Below, one piece after another: positions 40,375 through 52,348 of a DNA stretch of 64,000 bases. Below the pieces are notes generated by a model that saw only the letters and a program-made list of their open reading frames with translations, was not told the origin of the DNA and did not search any database. The stretch is from Amaranthus tricolor (taxonomy: Eukaryota > Streptophyta > Magnoliopsida > Caryophyllales > Amaranthaceae): positions 12,426,621-12,490,620 of the forward strand of contig NC_080052.1 of assembly GCF_026212465.1 (NCBI RefSeq), in the 5' to 3' direction. The first letter of the stretch is position 1, and each line of letters begins with the position of its first letter. The translations under genes were made by a program, and so were the position numbers.

Positions 40375-40668
40375 CGGTCATTTGCTGCGGTTCACAACAA
40401 AACCGGAGCAAATAATCTAATTTTGAAGGGTTATTTGCTGCGGTTGTGGAAGAACCGGAGCAATTAAGCTAATTTTGAAGGGTTATTTGCTGCAGTTGTG
40501 GCAAAACCGCAGCAATTAATGCATGATGCTTGGGTATTCGCTGCAGTCATAGGGTTAACCGCAGCAATTAGAGTAATTTTTTTGTTAATATGTTTTCCTA
40601 CTTTTTGCTGCTAATACACAAAAACCGCAGCAAATAATGAGCAGCAAATACATTTTTTTCCACTAGTG
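40375..40668 (-). repeat. Subterminal repeats and terminus of the first CACTA element
   Basis: Repeated GCTGCGGTT and AACCGCAGC words occur in both orientations, with the spacer AATTTTGAAGGGTTAT seen twice (about 40420-40490). The terminus is at 40668 (CCACTAGTG on plus). In CACTA elements such subterminal motifs are transposase-binding sites. Confidence 0.85.
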
Positions 40669-42067
40669 AAGAATGAATGATCAATGAAAATTGAACGATG
40701 AAAAAATGAACAAGGATCAACGATCATAGAACAATGAATGATGAAAAGTGAACAATGTTTAATGATGAATGAACAATAAACGATGAAGAATAAATAAGGA
40801 TCAATGATCATTGAAGAATAACCGTTGAAGAAGGAACAAGGATCAATGATCAATGAACAATAAACGATGAACAATGAACAAGGATTAATGATCATTGAAC
40901 AATGAATGATGAAGTCTGAACAAGGATCAATGATCATTGAACAATGAATGATGATGAATGAACAAGGATTAATGATCAATGAACAATAATCGATGAAGAA
41001 TGAACAAGGATTCATGATTATTGAAGAATAAACGATTAAGAATGAACAAGGATAGATGATCAATGAAAAATGAACGATGATCAATGAATAAGGATCAATG
41101 AGCAATGAAGAATCAACGATGAATAATGAACAAGGATCAATGATCAATGAAGAATGAACAAGGATCAATAATCGATGAAGAATGATTGATGAGTAATGAA
41201 CAAGAATCAATGATCAATGAAAATTGAACGATGAACAATTAACAAGGATCAATTATCAATGAAGAATGAACGATCAAAAATGAACAAGGATCAACGATCA
41301 ATGAACAATGAACGATGAACAATAAACAAGGATCAATGATCAATGAAGAATGAACGATGAAGAATGAATAAGGATCAATGATCAAAGAAGAATGAACAAG
41401 GATCAATGAAAAATGAATAATGAATGATTTGTATTGAACAAGAATCAATGATCAATGAAGAATGAACGATGAACAAGGATCAAGGATCATTTAAGAATGA
41501 ACGATGAAGAATGAACAAGAATGAATGATAAATTAACAATGAACGATGAACTATGAACAAGGATCAATGATCAATGAAGAATGAACGATGAAGAATGAAC
41601 AAGGATCAATGATCAATGAAGAATAAACAAAGAAGAATGAACAAGGATTAATGATCAATGAAGAATCAACAAGGATCACTGATCAATGAAGAATGAACGA
41701 TGAAAAATGAACAAGGACCTATGATCAATGAACAATAATCGATGAACAATGAACAAGGATTAATCATCCATGAACAATGAACAATAAACGATAAACGATG
41801 AAGAACGAACAAGGATCAATGATCATTGAACAATAAACGATGAAGAATGAACAAGAATCTATAAAGAATGAATGATGAAGAATGAACAAGGATCAATGAT
41901 CAATAAATAATAAATGATGAACAATGAACAAGGATTAATGTTAAATGAACAATGAAGAATGAACGAGAAACAAGGAATAATGACCATTGAAGAATGAACG
42001 ATGAAGAAGGAACAAGGATCAATGATCAATGAACAATGAACGATGAACTATGAACAAGGATCAATGA
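40669..42067 (+). repeat. Satellite array segment (plus orientation)
   Basis: Same 42-bp monomer family and orientation as 9926-36184, more diverged, lying between the CACTA terminus and the copia LTR. It ends AAGGATCAATGA immediately before the LTR. Confidence 0.9.
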
Positions 42068-43248
42068 TGTAGAAATGCAAATAGATGATCGAATGCAACA
42101 AGAGGGGGGGGTAAATTGTTGTGTATTAAGCTTAAGATTTTTGCCCCTAATTTTGCGGAATTATAACAATAAAATAAAACTTAAACTTAAAGTGAAAGAT
42201 AAAAGGAGACAAAGATTTTACGTGGAAACCTTCTTGGGCTAATTAGAAGGAAAAACCACAACCCCCCGGGATTTCAAAATTTTTACTATGTTTTAGGCAA
42301 TCAATTACAATCACATAAAACAATTTGCTTCACTTGAAGCTTCTCTATTTTAGGCCTATTTCTCTTTCTCTTCTCTTTCTCCTTCTCTTTATCTTCTCAC
42401 GCTTCTCTTGAAGCTTCTCTATTCCCTTAGACTTCCCTTAAGTCTAGTTACAACAAAACACTCAATTACCCTTACAAGGCCAATTTCTCAAGAGGATAAA
42501 AATTAAATAGTTGCTTTAAGAAAAATATAATAAATTAATTGGCATGAAATAGCTGAAAATATTTTTCTTAATGGATCTCCCTTATTGAACACTCTTGGAT
42601 AATCGGTTCAAAAAAGCAGCACTTCTATTTACAGAGCAAAATACCGTAACATAATGAGTATGATAACTTCCAATTATTCCTTGATCCTAAAATAAAGGAG
42701 GAGTTACATGGAATATATGAATATGCTGCCACGGTTACTATACTCTAAAAATAGAGTTGCGGTTCCCTCATACTAAACATAGTATAGGAGCCAAATTTGT
42801 GATCCTTATTAATCCGAAGACTTTTTCTAATTAAAGAATAAGTCTTAGGTTATTTTTAGATGACTAAACATAGTTTTACCAACCAACTTATTAATTAATT
42901 AAGCAACTGATTTAACTCTTAACCATTACATAACCTTAAAAATAGAAAATAAATTATTTGCAGTTTTCCAGCCGATGTGATCTCCAGACTTGGCAACGTA
43001 GGAACAGTCTCCTTCTATAACTTCCGTCAGATTGTCAACTTTGGGAATAGTAGACAAACTGTCTACTTTTAACATCGTAAGCATTTATCTAACTTCTTGG
43101 ATATTTACGACACGTACAACCTCCACGAACCAAGTCATAGGCTTCATCAACGATTTTAACAAAATCGGATATTTACCTACAAAACAATCTCTAAAACATG
43201 TTTGTTTATCTAAAAGTGAAGTCATCATCAAAACTTAAGAGGCCAACA
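42068..43248 (-). repeat. Copia LTR, 3' copy relative to the element (1181 bp)
   Basis: On plus it begins TGTAGAAATGCAAATAG and ends GAGGCCAACA. It has a short G-run at 42107-42115 and a different internal stretch near 42503-42580 compared with the other LTR. No coding content. Confidence 0.92.
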
Positions 43249-43271
43249 AATTCCTCCTTTTTTTTTTTTTT
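43249..43271 (-). promoter_or_regulatory. Polypurine tract merged with LINE poly(A)
   Basis: The minus strand reads a run of 14 A followed by GGAGGAATT and then the LTR start TGTTGG. GGAGGAATT next to the LTR is a typical plus-strand primer (polypurine tract). The A-run is also the 3' tail of the LINE, so the two features share this sequence. Confidence 0.75.
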
Positions 43272-43617
43272 GAGAATTTGGAATTATCATAAAAATGCGA
43301 AGAAACAAGACTGAGCCCCGCAACACCTCACCGGCCGGCATAAAAAACCCCATTGGGGAAAAAGCCATAGGAAGAGGGAAGCGAGGAGCAGAGCACCCAA
43401 CATAGCATAGGGGTGGGCTATGCCAACCACAGGACAAGACATATCGTTTTTAACCACCAAACGAAAAATAAAACCCCCCCACCATAGCCTCCACAACATA
43501 GCTATCTATCTAAGACACCTTAAACACCATAGTATATTGTACACTGCACCTTACACACCATGGACCAACATAGAATATACAGAAATATCTCAAAATGAAT
43601 ATGTACAACATTTTGTA

Positions 43618-46600
43618 TTAGGAATACATGATAAAAGAATCTGCATTATATATAGCATTTGGTGCACAGCCAAAGGATCCCATCATTTCCTTTGCCCATA
43701 TTCCAATTCTGATTCTCAGCGACGAAACAAAATTCTGAAGATTGGGGATCTTCCTCTCGAACTTGATCAGGTTTCTTTCATACCACAAGGACCATATAAT
43801 GCAACCAAACATCAGAGCCCAGAAGTGTCTGTGTCTTCTCCCGTCCGCCAAGCCTAACCATTGAATGCTAAATTTTGAAAACTGCATATGGAGAGGAGCT
43901 GAGAGGCCCCACCATTTTAGAACTTCCATCCACGCGGACCATGCAAATCTGCACACAAAAAGAATATGAGAGTTTGATTCTATTTCATTCCTGCAAAAGG
44001 GACACCAGGCATTCTGCTGGGTAATGATTCCTTTCTCCACAAGGAAATCTCCTGTTTTCAGCTTCTCCTGATTTGCTAGCCATATAGTCAGTTTTGCTCT
44101 TGGAGGTATAAAATTTTTCCATATAATAGGAGCTATGGAATTCGGTAGGGAGGAGCCAGGGGAATCATTGAATTTGGCGTAGATGCATTTTGTAGGATAA
44201 GATGCCACTTCTGTGCTATGCCATAGGACCCCATCTTCTGTATCTCTTTTTGGCTCATTTAGTTGAATCATGTGCTCCAGACCCCTCAAGTCTTCGATCT
44301 CCCAATCATACAAGAGACGGCGCCATTGTAGGTTCCAAACCCAAGAGTTTCCAAACCACTCTCCCATGTGACTTATTTGAGAATTTTTTTATAATGATAT
44401 TGCAAACAATCTTGGGAAGATACCTTTTAAGACCTCTGATTCGCACCATCTGTCATGCCAAAATTTGATAGAGCTGTTGTCACCTACCCGTAAACATAGA
44501 CCATCTTCGAGGATTGCTTTGACTTTGACCGTATCGGAGTCGTTTTCCATCAAAGAAGACCAAATACCTGTCTTTACTTTCCTGAAATTATCCATCGAGG
44601 CGTAGTCCCCATTGATATCATGAACCGATTTGATAATTCTTTTCCATAAGGTACTATCGGATTCAGAGAAGCGCCACCACCATTTGAATAATAAGATAAG
44701 GTTTTTATGTAAGATTTTTCCAACACCAAGGCCTCCCATCTCTTTCGGCAACTCAATATCCGACCATTTGACTGGATGACAACATTTAGACTCCCCCGAA
44801 GTCCCACCCCAGAAAAACCTTCTTTGTAACTTCACTATTTTTGCCGCTACTGTTTTTGGCATTTTGAACAAACTCATAAAATAGACAGGCAGGCTATTGA
44901 GCACACTTTTAATGAGCACTAATCTACCCGCTTTCGATAATAATCTTACTTTCCACGATGCTAATCTGTTTTTGATTTTACTAATAACCGGTTTCCATGC
45001 ATCCGATTTACTGAAGTTTGAACCCAGGGGAAAACCAAGGTAGGTAAAAGGGGGACGTGCATGTATACAACCAACAGCATTTGCCATTTCATTCACCCAA
45101 GAATAATCGTCCCATTTCCAGGAGACAAAAGCCGACTTGCTGTAGTTAATAGCAAGTCCCGACATCAAAGCAAAGCAAAGATATCCAAGATTCTAAAATA
45201 GTTCAAGATGCATAACGAATTTTTCGGGGCAAACAAAAGTATATCATCAGCAAATTGAAGATGCATTAGACTAACCTTTGCCTTGCCAATTCAAACATCT
45301 TCGATCAGGTTCAAGTTGTGTGCTTTTTTCAAAAAATATACTAGGGCTTCGCTGACAAGAATGAAAAGATATGGAGATAGAGGATCACCTTGTCTGAGGC
45401 CTTTTTCCATGTTGAACGGGCGCAGGGGGGAGCCGTTTAGAAGAATAGACATTGATACAGAAGAAACACATTCCATGATCCACGCTATCCATTTCCGGCC
45501 AAAGCCGAAATTTTCCATGACCTTCCTAAGAAAACGCCACTTGATCGAATCATAGGCCATTTGAAAATCAATTTTAATCAACGCACCTGAGATTTTATTT
45601 TTCTTCAACCATCGTAGGGATTCATTTGCTATGAGCACTCCATCTAGCATCTGTCTATCCCTGACAAAAGCATTCTGTGATTCGTCAATGAGCGGGGTTA
45701 TTACATCCTTGAGGCGGGAGGAAAGAATTTTTGCAATTATTTTGTAGATAGATCCAACCATGCTAATCGCCCTGAATTCTTCAATGTTTGTTGGATTTTC
45801 CACCTTTGGGATCAAGGTGACCCATGTTACATTCAGGTGTCTCAGCGAACTTCCACCTCTGAAGAATTGCGTAACTGTGTCAAAGATTTCCTCCTTCATC
45901 TCATCCCACATTTCCCTAATGAATCTAAAATTGAAACCATCGAAACCTGGAGCCTTTTCAACTCCGCATGCCCATACTGCATTTTTAATTTCATCTCTGG
46001 ACGGGATAATTTCAAGGTTTTGTGCTTGTTGTTGTGAGATTTTCGGGTGGTTTTCCATGTTAAAATCGAACTCCGAAGTTGTCACCTGTGCATAACGATT
46101 CACAAAGAAATCCCTGACTTTTTTCTTGAGATTGAGAGTACCCCGTACTTCCCTGCCATTGATTTTTATCCTGGAGATCTCTTGCTTCTTTTTTCTGAAA
46201 AGGGTTGCTGCATGAAAGAATTTTGTGTTTTGATCTTTCATGTTGAAACCATACGATCGAGCTCTTTGTCTCCAAATTCTCTCCCTTCTAATGAGCCACT
46301 GATGAAGCAAGCTATTTGCAGCATTGAGTCTAGCCATCTCCATATTGTCAAGCATTCCCGTCTCACTTTTCCTTTCCAATTCATGTATCACCAACTCAAG
46401 CTCAGCAATTTTATTGTCCATATGATCAAAGTTTTCTTTGCGCCAAGTTCTAAGAGGGGCCTTCAGGACTTTGAGTTTGGTGTGTAATGGTACATTAGGA
46501 ATGTTGCGCCATTCATTAACGATGAAGTTTTTGAATTGTGGATGTTGGAACCAGGCATCATAGTATCTGAACGGTTTTGGGCCCCAGTTTTTGCATACTT

Positions 46601-47291
46601 CCATCAATAGGAGCAGGGGGTTATGATCCGAAAAGCTTCTACATAAGCCCAACAAGTTCATATTTGGGAATTTTCTCAACCATTCATGATCACACAAAGC
46701 TCTATCCAGTCTGCTCTTAGAGTCATTTCGACGCCATGTAAATCTCACACCATGAATTGAAATGTCAATTAGCCTTAATTCATTGATCCACTTCGAGAAA
46801 TCCCTTATACTCCGGATACATGTGACAGTTCCTGTTCTTTCCCCTGGGTGCAGAGTGACATTAAAATCTCCCAGAATAAGGATTGGTTTGTTGATATTAT
46901 TCATCTTGACTTTAAGCTCATCAAACATAGCCAATCTACCCAACCTATCATTATGTCCGTAAATCACCCCAACGCAACATTCAAAACTGTATTTTTTTAT
47001 ACACCCTTCTATTAAGACCCATCTACTACCCGAATGTTTCACTGAGGCCGTAAAAGATTTTTTGTCCCATACAGCAATAATTCCACCACTATTTGTGTTT
47101 GAGGCAAAAGCTTCACAAAACTCATATTCGTCATTTCCCCACAACCTTTTAAGTCTGGGCTGAAAGGATTTCGTATGCTTTGTTTCCACCAACCCCATGA
47201 AGGAAATGTTTTTCTTTTTCACAAGTGACCTAATGGACAAGGATTTTTCTCCTTTACCAATCCCACGAATGTTCCAAAAGAGGCAATTCAT
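43618..47291 (-). pseudogene. LINE ORF2 pseudogene: endonuclease, reverse transcriptase, zinc-finger end
   Basis: From ATG 47291 the frame opens with an APE-type endonuclease (MNCLFWNIRGIGKG, GLVETKH, ILGDFNVTLHPGERTG, SFSDHNPLLLL). RT follows: LIPKVENP, EEFRAISMVGSIYKIIAKIL, IKIDFQMAYDSI, LRQGDPLSPYLFILVSEAL. A TGA stop interrupts at 45293-45291, just before the catalytic box, which reads LQFADDILLF (FADD at about 45249). A frameshift follows near 45170, then GLAINYSKSAF and the thumb. A TAA at 44391-44389 interrupts again before the zf-RVT-type cysteine/histidine end (CPFCRNEIESNSHILF). The enzyme would nick target DNA and prime reverse transcription; this copy is dead. Confidence 0.9.
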
Positions 47292-47342
47292 AAAAGAAAC
47301 GGGTATTAGTCAAGACTCCAAGATCTGGGGAATGAATTATCT

Positions 47343-48830
47343 TCATCCTTCTTTCCCCTCCATGATCATTATTCTCTTTGACTTCCTAAGGTCTGATAGC
47401 ACAGCCTCTTCATCAGTTGCTGAGATACCCAAAAGTTGTGCAGTTTCCCACGTTTTCCTTGCCTCAAGCATGCCATTTGCAAGGGGGGTTTGATGGTTTG
47501 AAGACTTTTTCGGTCGGCCTCTAGGTCTCGATGACTTGTTCCCCATAATGGGTGACGACACGGATGGACTTACTACTTGATACGAGTTACATATATCAGC
47601 TGACACCAGATTATCCCACTGAATATTCTCATACAATACAATGGGGTCTACCCACCCAAAGTTCTCCCCGCATCTTTGGCCCAAACTCATGTGTTGCACC
47701 AAAGGATCTACATCTTCCTCCCCCTTTTCATCTACGCATTCTTGGGAAGGTTTGGTCATTTCCTTATTTCTCTCGACACTATCTCCACAATTACCATAAT
47801 ACTCCTTAACCCACACATCACAACTACCATTTTCATAGAAAAGCTTCACTCGATTGTCAATTCTATTTTGTGCTTTTGTTCTGACTAGGATCCGGGCACT
47901 AGTAATGTTCTGTATTCCCTTTACATTGCTATTGATGTGTATAACCGGCCCCCATTTTTCCCCAATGAACCTTAAATTCTCATTGTTCCAGCACAAGGGA
48001 TGCAAACTAAGACATTCAATCCACACTAATCTATCATCAAAAGAATCACCTTCAGACAAAATCCTAACATCATCAAACATATTCCATAATGGGCTATCTA
48101 CAGTCACAGCATAATTGGCCTCATCCTTAGTAGCAAACACAATCAACAATTTCGTAAGGGATATTATGAACATACCAGTTTCATTCACCTTCGAGACAGC
48201 CATTTTGGATGTAATCTGAAGTATGTCCAGTATCTGTGTATTCTCAGCAATTACTGATCTGTTGAGCATCGATGCAATTTCCGGGTTTTCCTTCACATTC
48301 AAAGAGTGAGTTACTGGTATGGTGTCGTTGTCCCTCTCCAAAATTGATTCGATTTTTTTTAGCCTTTTCCTTAAACACATAACAACCTCAGAATATTTAC
48401 GGGAGTCTCTGAGAGCTGGATTCATAATCCTGTTTGTTCCAGATTGTTTATTCTCCGTCGTATATTGAGACTTTTGCACCGGCGCCCCTCCTTTCTCGTA
48501 TCTCGCCATTGAGACCTTTAATTCTCTACCATTAACACTCAGACCATTGAAGTATTCAATGGCATTTCTTGCTTCCTGAAGAGTTTCATACCTAACGAAT
48601 CCAAACCATACATTGCAGTACTTTCTAATTTTGGTTGAAATGAATAGATCCACCACCTTCCCACATCGTTGAAAATGGTTTCGAAGCGTCGCCGTCGTCA
48701 TTCCCTTTGTGATGTTGTCAACAAACAGAGTAACTGAAGCATTCTGTCGACGAGCTGAGATTTGGTTTGGTTCTCGGAGTCCAGACCTCCACTGGAAGCT
48801 GGGTGCCCCCCGATTACCCTTTAAACCCAC
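47343..48830 (-). CDS. LINE ORF1 protein with RNA-recognition motif (495 aa)
   Basis: Uninterrupted 495-codon minus-strand frame. Residues roughly 28-105 form an RRM: VTLFVDNITKGM corresponds to RNP2, and a CNVWFGFVRYE stretch to RNP1, followed by ARNAIEYFNGLSVNGRELKV. The middle part resembles the DUF4283-like region of plant LINE ORF1 proteins. The C-terminus has an SSRPRGRPKKSS basic stretch and a RKTWETAQLLGIS segment shared by plant LINEs. The family role is to bind LINE RNA in the ribonucleoprotein particle, in the cytoplasm and then the nucleus. ORF2 starts 51 bases downstream. A second Met occurs far inside, so I keep 48830. The frame looks intact although ORF2 is not, so it is non-functional as part of an autonomous element. 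Confidence 0.88.
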   Translation of the reverse strand: MGLKGNRGAPSFQWRSGLREPNQISARRQNASVTLFVDNITKGMTTATLRNHFQRCGKVVDLFISTKIRKYCNVWFGFVRYETLQEARNAIEYFNGLSVNGRELKVSMARYEKGGAPVQKSQYTTENKQSGTNRIMNPALRDSRKYSEVVMCLRKRLKKIESILERDNDTIPVTHSLNVKENPEIASMLNRSVIAENTQILDILQITSKMAVSKVNETGMFIISLTKLLIVFATKDEANYAVTVDSPLWNMFDDVRILSEGDSFDDRLVWIECLSLHPLCWNNENLRFIGEKWGPVIHINSNVKGIQNITSARILVRTKAQNRIDNRVKLFYENGSCDVWVKEYYGNCGDSVERNKEMTKPSQECVDEKGEEDVDPLVQHMSLGQRCGENFGWVDPIVLYENIQWDNLVSADICNSYQVVSPSVSSPIMGNKSSRPRGRPKKSSNHQTPLANGMLEARKTWETAQLLGISATDEEAVLSDLRKSKRIMIMEGKEG

Positions 48831-48897
48831 CTCTGCTTGTCTTCTAGTTTGTGTAAACCTCTGAGACGATGAAGAACCGTTTCCTCGTGGTTTTTGG

Positions 48898-49186
48898 GTT
48901 CAAGTGGTTATAGGAACGCAAAGTGTGCACTAAAGTGTCTAATTTGGGATCTGGTTTGTGTTCCCTTATTCATATCACTTACAATCAAATCAAGAGGATG
49001 GTAACTTTGATATTTCCAAGGCTTAGGCACAAATTCTCTTGTGGGAACAGAAGCATGTTCTGTTTCATCAGCTTGATTATTGTTCTTTTAAGCTTCTGGA
49101 TCTGCTTGCTCGTCTGTGGGAACAGCTGGATTGAAAACAGTCTGCTCGTCCGGAAGTACAAGCAGTTCCTTATCGTGATCGTTCCT
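48898..49186 (-). pseudogene. Copia linker between integrase and reverse transcriptase, interrupted
   Basis: The minus strand still reads copia polyprotein here with two in-frame TAA stops. A PKPWKYQSYHPLDL segment is followed by MNKGTQTRSQIRHF, the conserved stretch that normally precedes the RVT_2 reverse transcriptase. The sequence changes to LINE at about 48897, just before the RT would start. Confidence 0.75.
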
Positions 49187-50606
49187 TTAAGCCTCCTCTG
49201 GGATCAGCTGTTCACCTGCTGTTCCTTGATTTAGCATTTTCATTTCTTCATCATCGTCTTCTAGATGAGCAAGACCAATTTTGACATTGTTGATATCCTC
49301 TCCACTTGTTGAAAAGTTAGTTTCGTCAAAAATGATATGAGCTGACTCTTCTACACACATTGTTATTTTATTATAAACTCTGTAAGCTTTACTATGTGAT
49401 GAGTAGCCAAGAAATACTGCTTCATCACTTCTTTCATCAAACTTGCCTATATTTCGTTTTCCATTGACATGAACAAAGCATTTGCATCCAAATATATGAA
49501 AATAGGAAATGTTTGGTTTAACACATTTGAGTAATTCATAGGGTGTTTTTGAAGAGATTGGTCTAATTAATACACGATTCATAATATAACAAACAGTATT
49601 AACAGCCTCAGCTCAAAAATTTCTAGGTAGACCGCTAGCAATCAACATGGTTCTTGCCATTTCTTCTAAACTTCTATTTTTCCTTTCTACCACTCCATTT
49701 TGTTGTGGTGTTCTTGGTGCGAAAAAATTGTGATTAAATTCCATGTTCATTGTAATCCATTGTAAAATTTGAATTTTCAAATTCTTTTCCATGATCAGAC
49801 CTTATCTGAATTATTTGATTATTGGTAGATTTTTGTATTTTGTTTGCGAAATAAACAAACTCATCAAAAGCTTCATCTTTGCTTACTAAAAATAAAGTCC
49901 AAGTGAATCTAATATAATCATCAACAATGACAAATACATATTTTTTGCCGCTACGGCTCTATATTCTCATAGGTCCACATAGATCCATATGAATTAATTC
50001 TAGCGGTCTAGAGGTAGTCATCATATTCTTTGATTTAAAAGATGACATCACTTGTTTTTCTTTGGCACAAGGATCACAAATTTCTTCCTTAAGGAATTTT
50101 ATAGCTGGTAGTCCTCTAACTAGGTCTTTTGATCTTAATGTATTAATCAATGTATAACTGGCATGACCTAGACGCTTATGCCAAAGTTGTGGGTCTTCTT
50201 CTATAACACTTAAACACGTTAGACTGGTTTTGGGAACAGTATCCAGGTCCATTACATAAGTGTTCCCTTTTCTAATTCCCTGGAGCACAGTGTCTCCTGT
50301 GTCGTTCCTAGAAATTATGCATCGTTCAGAAATAAACTTAACAGAGTTACCTTTATCACAATATTGAGAAATACTTCGAAGATTGTGTTTTAAATTCTCG
50401 ACTAAAAATACATTGTCAATGGCATGGGAACTTGACCTTCCAACCTTTCCTTTGGCTATTATCTCACCCTTCATATTGTCACCAAAGGTTACCGTTCCCC
50501 CATCATACGCTTCACGTGAGAGAAATCTAGATTTGTGACCCGTTATGTGCTTGGAACACCCACTGTCGAGATACCATGAGTTGTTCCCCCTCACTTGAAC
50601 CTGCAA
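49187..50606 (-). pseudogene. Copia protease and integrase, broken
   Basis: On the minus strand the segment starts at about 50606 with the copia protease motif SWYLDSGCSKHITG. The GAG-pre-integrase zinc-binding motif follows (LWHKRLGHASY, then CDPCAKEKQ), and then the integrase core. The core has its first catalytic Asp in LIHMDLCGPMR, the second in IRSDHGKEFEN, and the Glu in QQNGVVERKNRSLEEMA. A stop at 49959, further stops, and a frame change before 49582 break it. The last open part (49582-49187) holds the end of integrase, with PYELLKCVKPNISYFHIFGC and VFLGYSSHSKAYRVYN. Integrase would insert the cDNA into the genome. Inactive. Confidence 0.88.
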
Positions 50607-52279
50607 ATCAAATTAATGGTTAGGTTCAGGAACCCAGTCATCCTTGGGTTCCCTGTCGATAATACATGAATCATATTTCTTAATCCATATGCGTTCGACA
50701 TAGTTTTTATTTGCTTTGGTATGTTATTCCCTTTTTACATATTGATTTTTCAGGTTTCCTGTTTTCCCACAAAAGGAACAGATTTTGCTACTGGGAAGAT
50801 CTACATAGACCATTTTCTTTCTATTATTCTTAACATAACCTAGGCCTTCTTTATTCTTTGTTTTAGCATCTAGAATCCATTTGGGAACTTCATTGATTTT
50901 CCTTTTTCTTTTTTCACAAGATTCTAATTTTAATTTCATCTCTTGAAGTTTTGTGCTAAACACGTGAGTGGATATTTCATTTACGTCCCTTCTTAGTCCT
51001 AGTAATTTGTATTGATTTATTTCAATATTAAGAATAATAAATTCCTGCTTCATTTTCTCCAATGTTTCTCTCAACATTATATTCTGATCTAGCAAATTAA
51101 AAAATTTACTTTTCACATCGATTGTAAATGAATTTAGGAAGGAAGCATGATCTTTACTTGCGTTAAGGTCTTTCTTAGTTTGGAGATTCTTAGTATTCTG
51201 TTCATCTAATTTCTCTTGTGTCTCCAAGAGCAACTTAATTAATTTATTCTTGATGAATTTAAATAGGTGTTTAGGAAATGTGTTAGAAGACATTACCTCC
51301 TTTTCCTTAGACTCTTCATCCTTGCTGTGATGAGATGCCATGAGACACAGATTTTCCGTTTCTTCTTCTACTGGAGCTTCTGTTTCAGCTTCACTTTCGG
51401 TATCACCCTAGGCTGCGATCATAGCTTTTCGAAAGTCTGTTTTGAATTTTCCTTTCTTGGGTTGTCTTCCAACTTCTCTTGCCTTTCCCTTGCCCTTTTC
51501 ATTCTTCCATTGAGGGCAATCCTTGATGAAGTGGTCGATGTTTCCACATTTGTGGCATTCAAAATTTGTCTTCGTGTTAGCAGTTCCTCTTTCTTTGTTA
51601 TGTCTTTGATTTTCGTATTTGCTGTTTCTGAAGAACTTTTTGCATTTTCTTGCCAACATAGCAGTCTCCTCTTTATCAGTTTCTGATTCTTCATGATCAT
51701 TGGCTACTAGAGCCGAGCCTTTATTTCGGGAACTGTCAGCTGTTCCCAAATGCAACTTGTGAGTCATGAGGGAACCAGCCAGCTCTTCCAAATTAAACTT
51801 GGTGAAATCTTTTTATTCCTGGATGGCTGTGACATTGGCTCTCCAGCGTTCATCGTGAGGAAGACTTCTATGTATTTTTCTGACTTGTTCATCAACAAGA
51901 ATGATCTTACCAAGTGACACAAGTTCGTTTGTTATATTCGTGAACCTGGTGAACATCTCTTGGATGTTTTCTCTAGGTTCCATGACGAACCTTTCATATC
52001 TGGACATCAGTAGTTCAATCTTGGAGCGCTTCACTTCACTAGTACCTTCATGGGTAACTTCCAGCAGGTCCCAAATCTGCTTTGTAGTTTTACAACCCAT
52101 ATACGATTATATTCAATTGGTCCAAGACCACAGTGAAGTAGTTTCATAGCAAGAGCGTTCACTAGTACCTTTATGAAGATTTCCATCCTATTTTTCCAGT
52201 AGGTACAGAATTTCCCATCGAACATAGGTGGCCTTTGCGTGGAGTACCCTTCTTCCATGCGTTCGTTCATCTTCAACAT
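50607..52279 (-). pseudogene. Copia gag with zinc knuckle and coiled-coil extension, broken
   Basis: Minus strand, starting near 52279 (FDGKFCTYWKNRMEIFI, a UBN2-type gag opening). A frameshift near 52100 leads into the body (TKQIWDLLEVTHEGTSEVK, SRYERFVMEPRENIQEMF). A stop at 51813 precedes the CCHC knuckle CHKCGNIDHFIKDC at about 51560-51520; another stop at 51408 is followed by a long Lys/Leu/Glu-rich coiled-coil region. A second, degenerate knuckle (CSFCGKTGNLKNQYVK) lacks its last Cys, and the frame ends at 50724. Stops at 51813, 51408 and 50724 all lie in the frame that also leads to the protease. Gag would form the cytoplasmic particle. The long coiled-coil extension with a second knuckle resembles Maximus/SIRE-group copia elements. 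Confidence 0.85.
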
Positions 52280-52327
52280 GTTGCCAGGGAACAGGATACT
52301 ACTCTCAGGGTTTCCTGATCAAATGAG

Positions 52328-52348
52328 GAACAAGGCTCTGACAGCATT
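52328..52348 (-). promoter_or_regulatory. Copia primer-binding site, mutated
   Basis: Directly inside the LTR on the minus strand is TGCTGTCAGAGCCTTGTTCC. The usual site is TGGTATCAGAGCCTTG (initiator tRNA-Met), so two or three positions are changed. Confidence 0.75.

Larger units (their letters stand above)
36185..40668 (-). mobile_element. CACTA (En/Spm) DNA transposon, 3'-truncated
   Basis: On the minus strand the element starts at 40668 with the terminal sequence CACTAGTGGAAAAAAATG. Subterminal repeats with TTTGCTGCGGTT and its inverse follow at about 40375-40650, and the TNP2-type transposase gene lies at 38792-36185. The matching right-hand terminus is absent: at 36185 the transposase coding sequence is cut and satellite follows with no second CACTA end. 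It lies in satellite of the same orientation on both sides. Confidence 0.88.
43258..48897 (-). mobile_element. Plant LINE (L1-type, RRM ORF1), degenerate
   Basis: On the minus strand: a short 5' region, ORF1 at 48830-47343, ORF2 from 47291 to about 43618, a short 3' region and a 14-base A-tail at 43271-43258. The 5' limit is set where the copia integrase-linker coding stops making sense (about 48897). I found no target-site duplication: the bases after the A-tail belong to the copia polypurine tract and LTR and are not repeated at the 5' end. RRM-type ORF1 LINEs are known from plants, including the beet BNR family. Confidence 0.85.

Noticed and set aside
43420..46962. Plus-strand frames of 65-148 codons over the LINE (43420-43857, 45283-45555, 46047-46487 and others)
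   Set aside because: They are antisense to recognisable LINE ORF2 domains and show no family features.
48923..49234. Plus-strand 103-codon frame
   Set aside because: The opposite strand carries copia linker motifs; the plus frame looks like chance.
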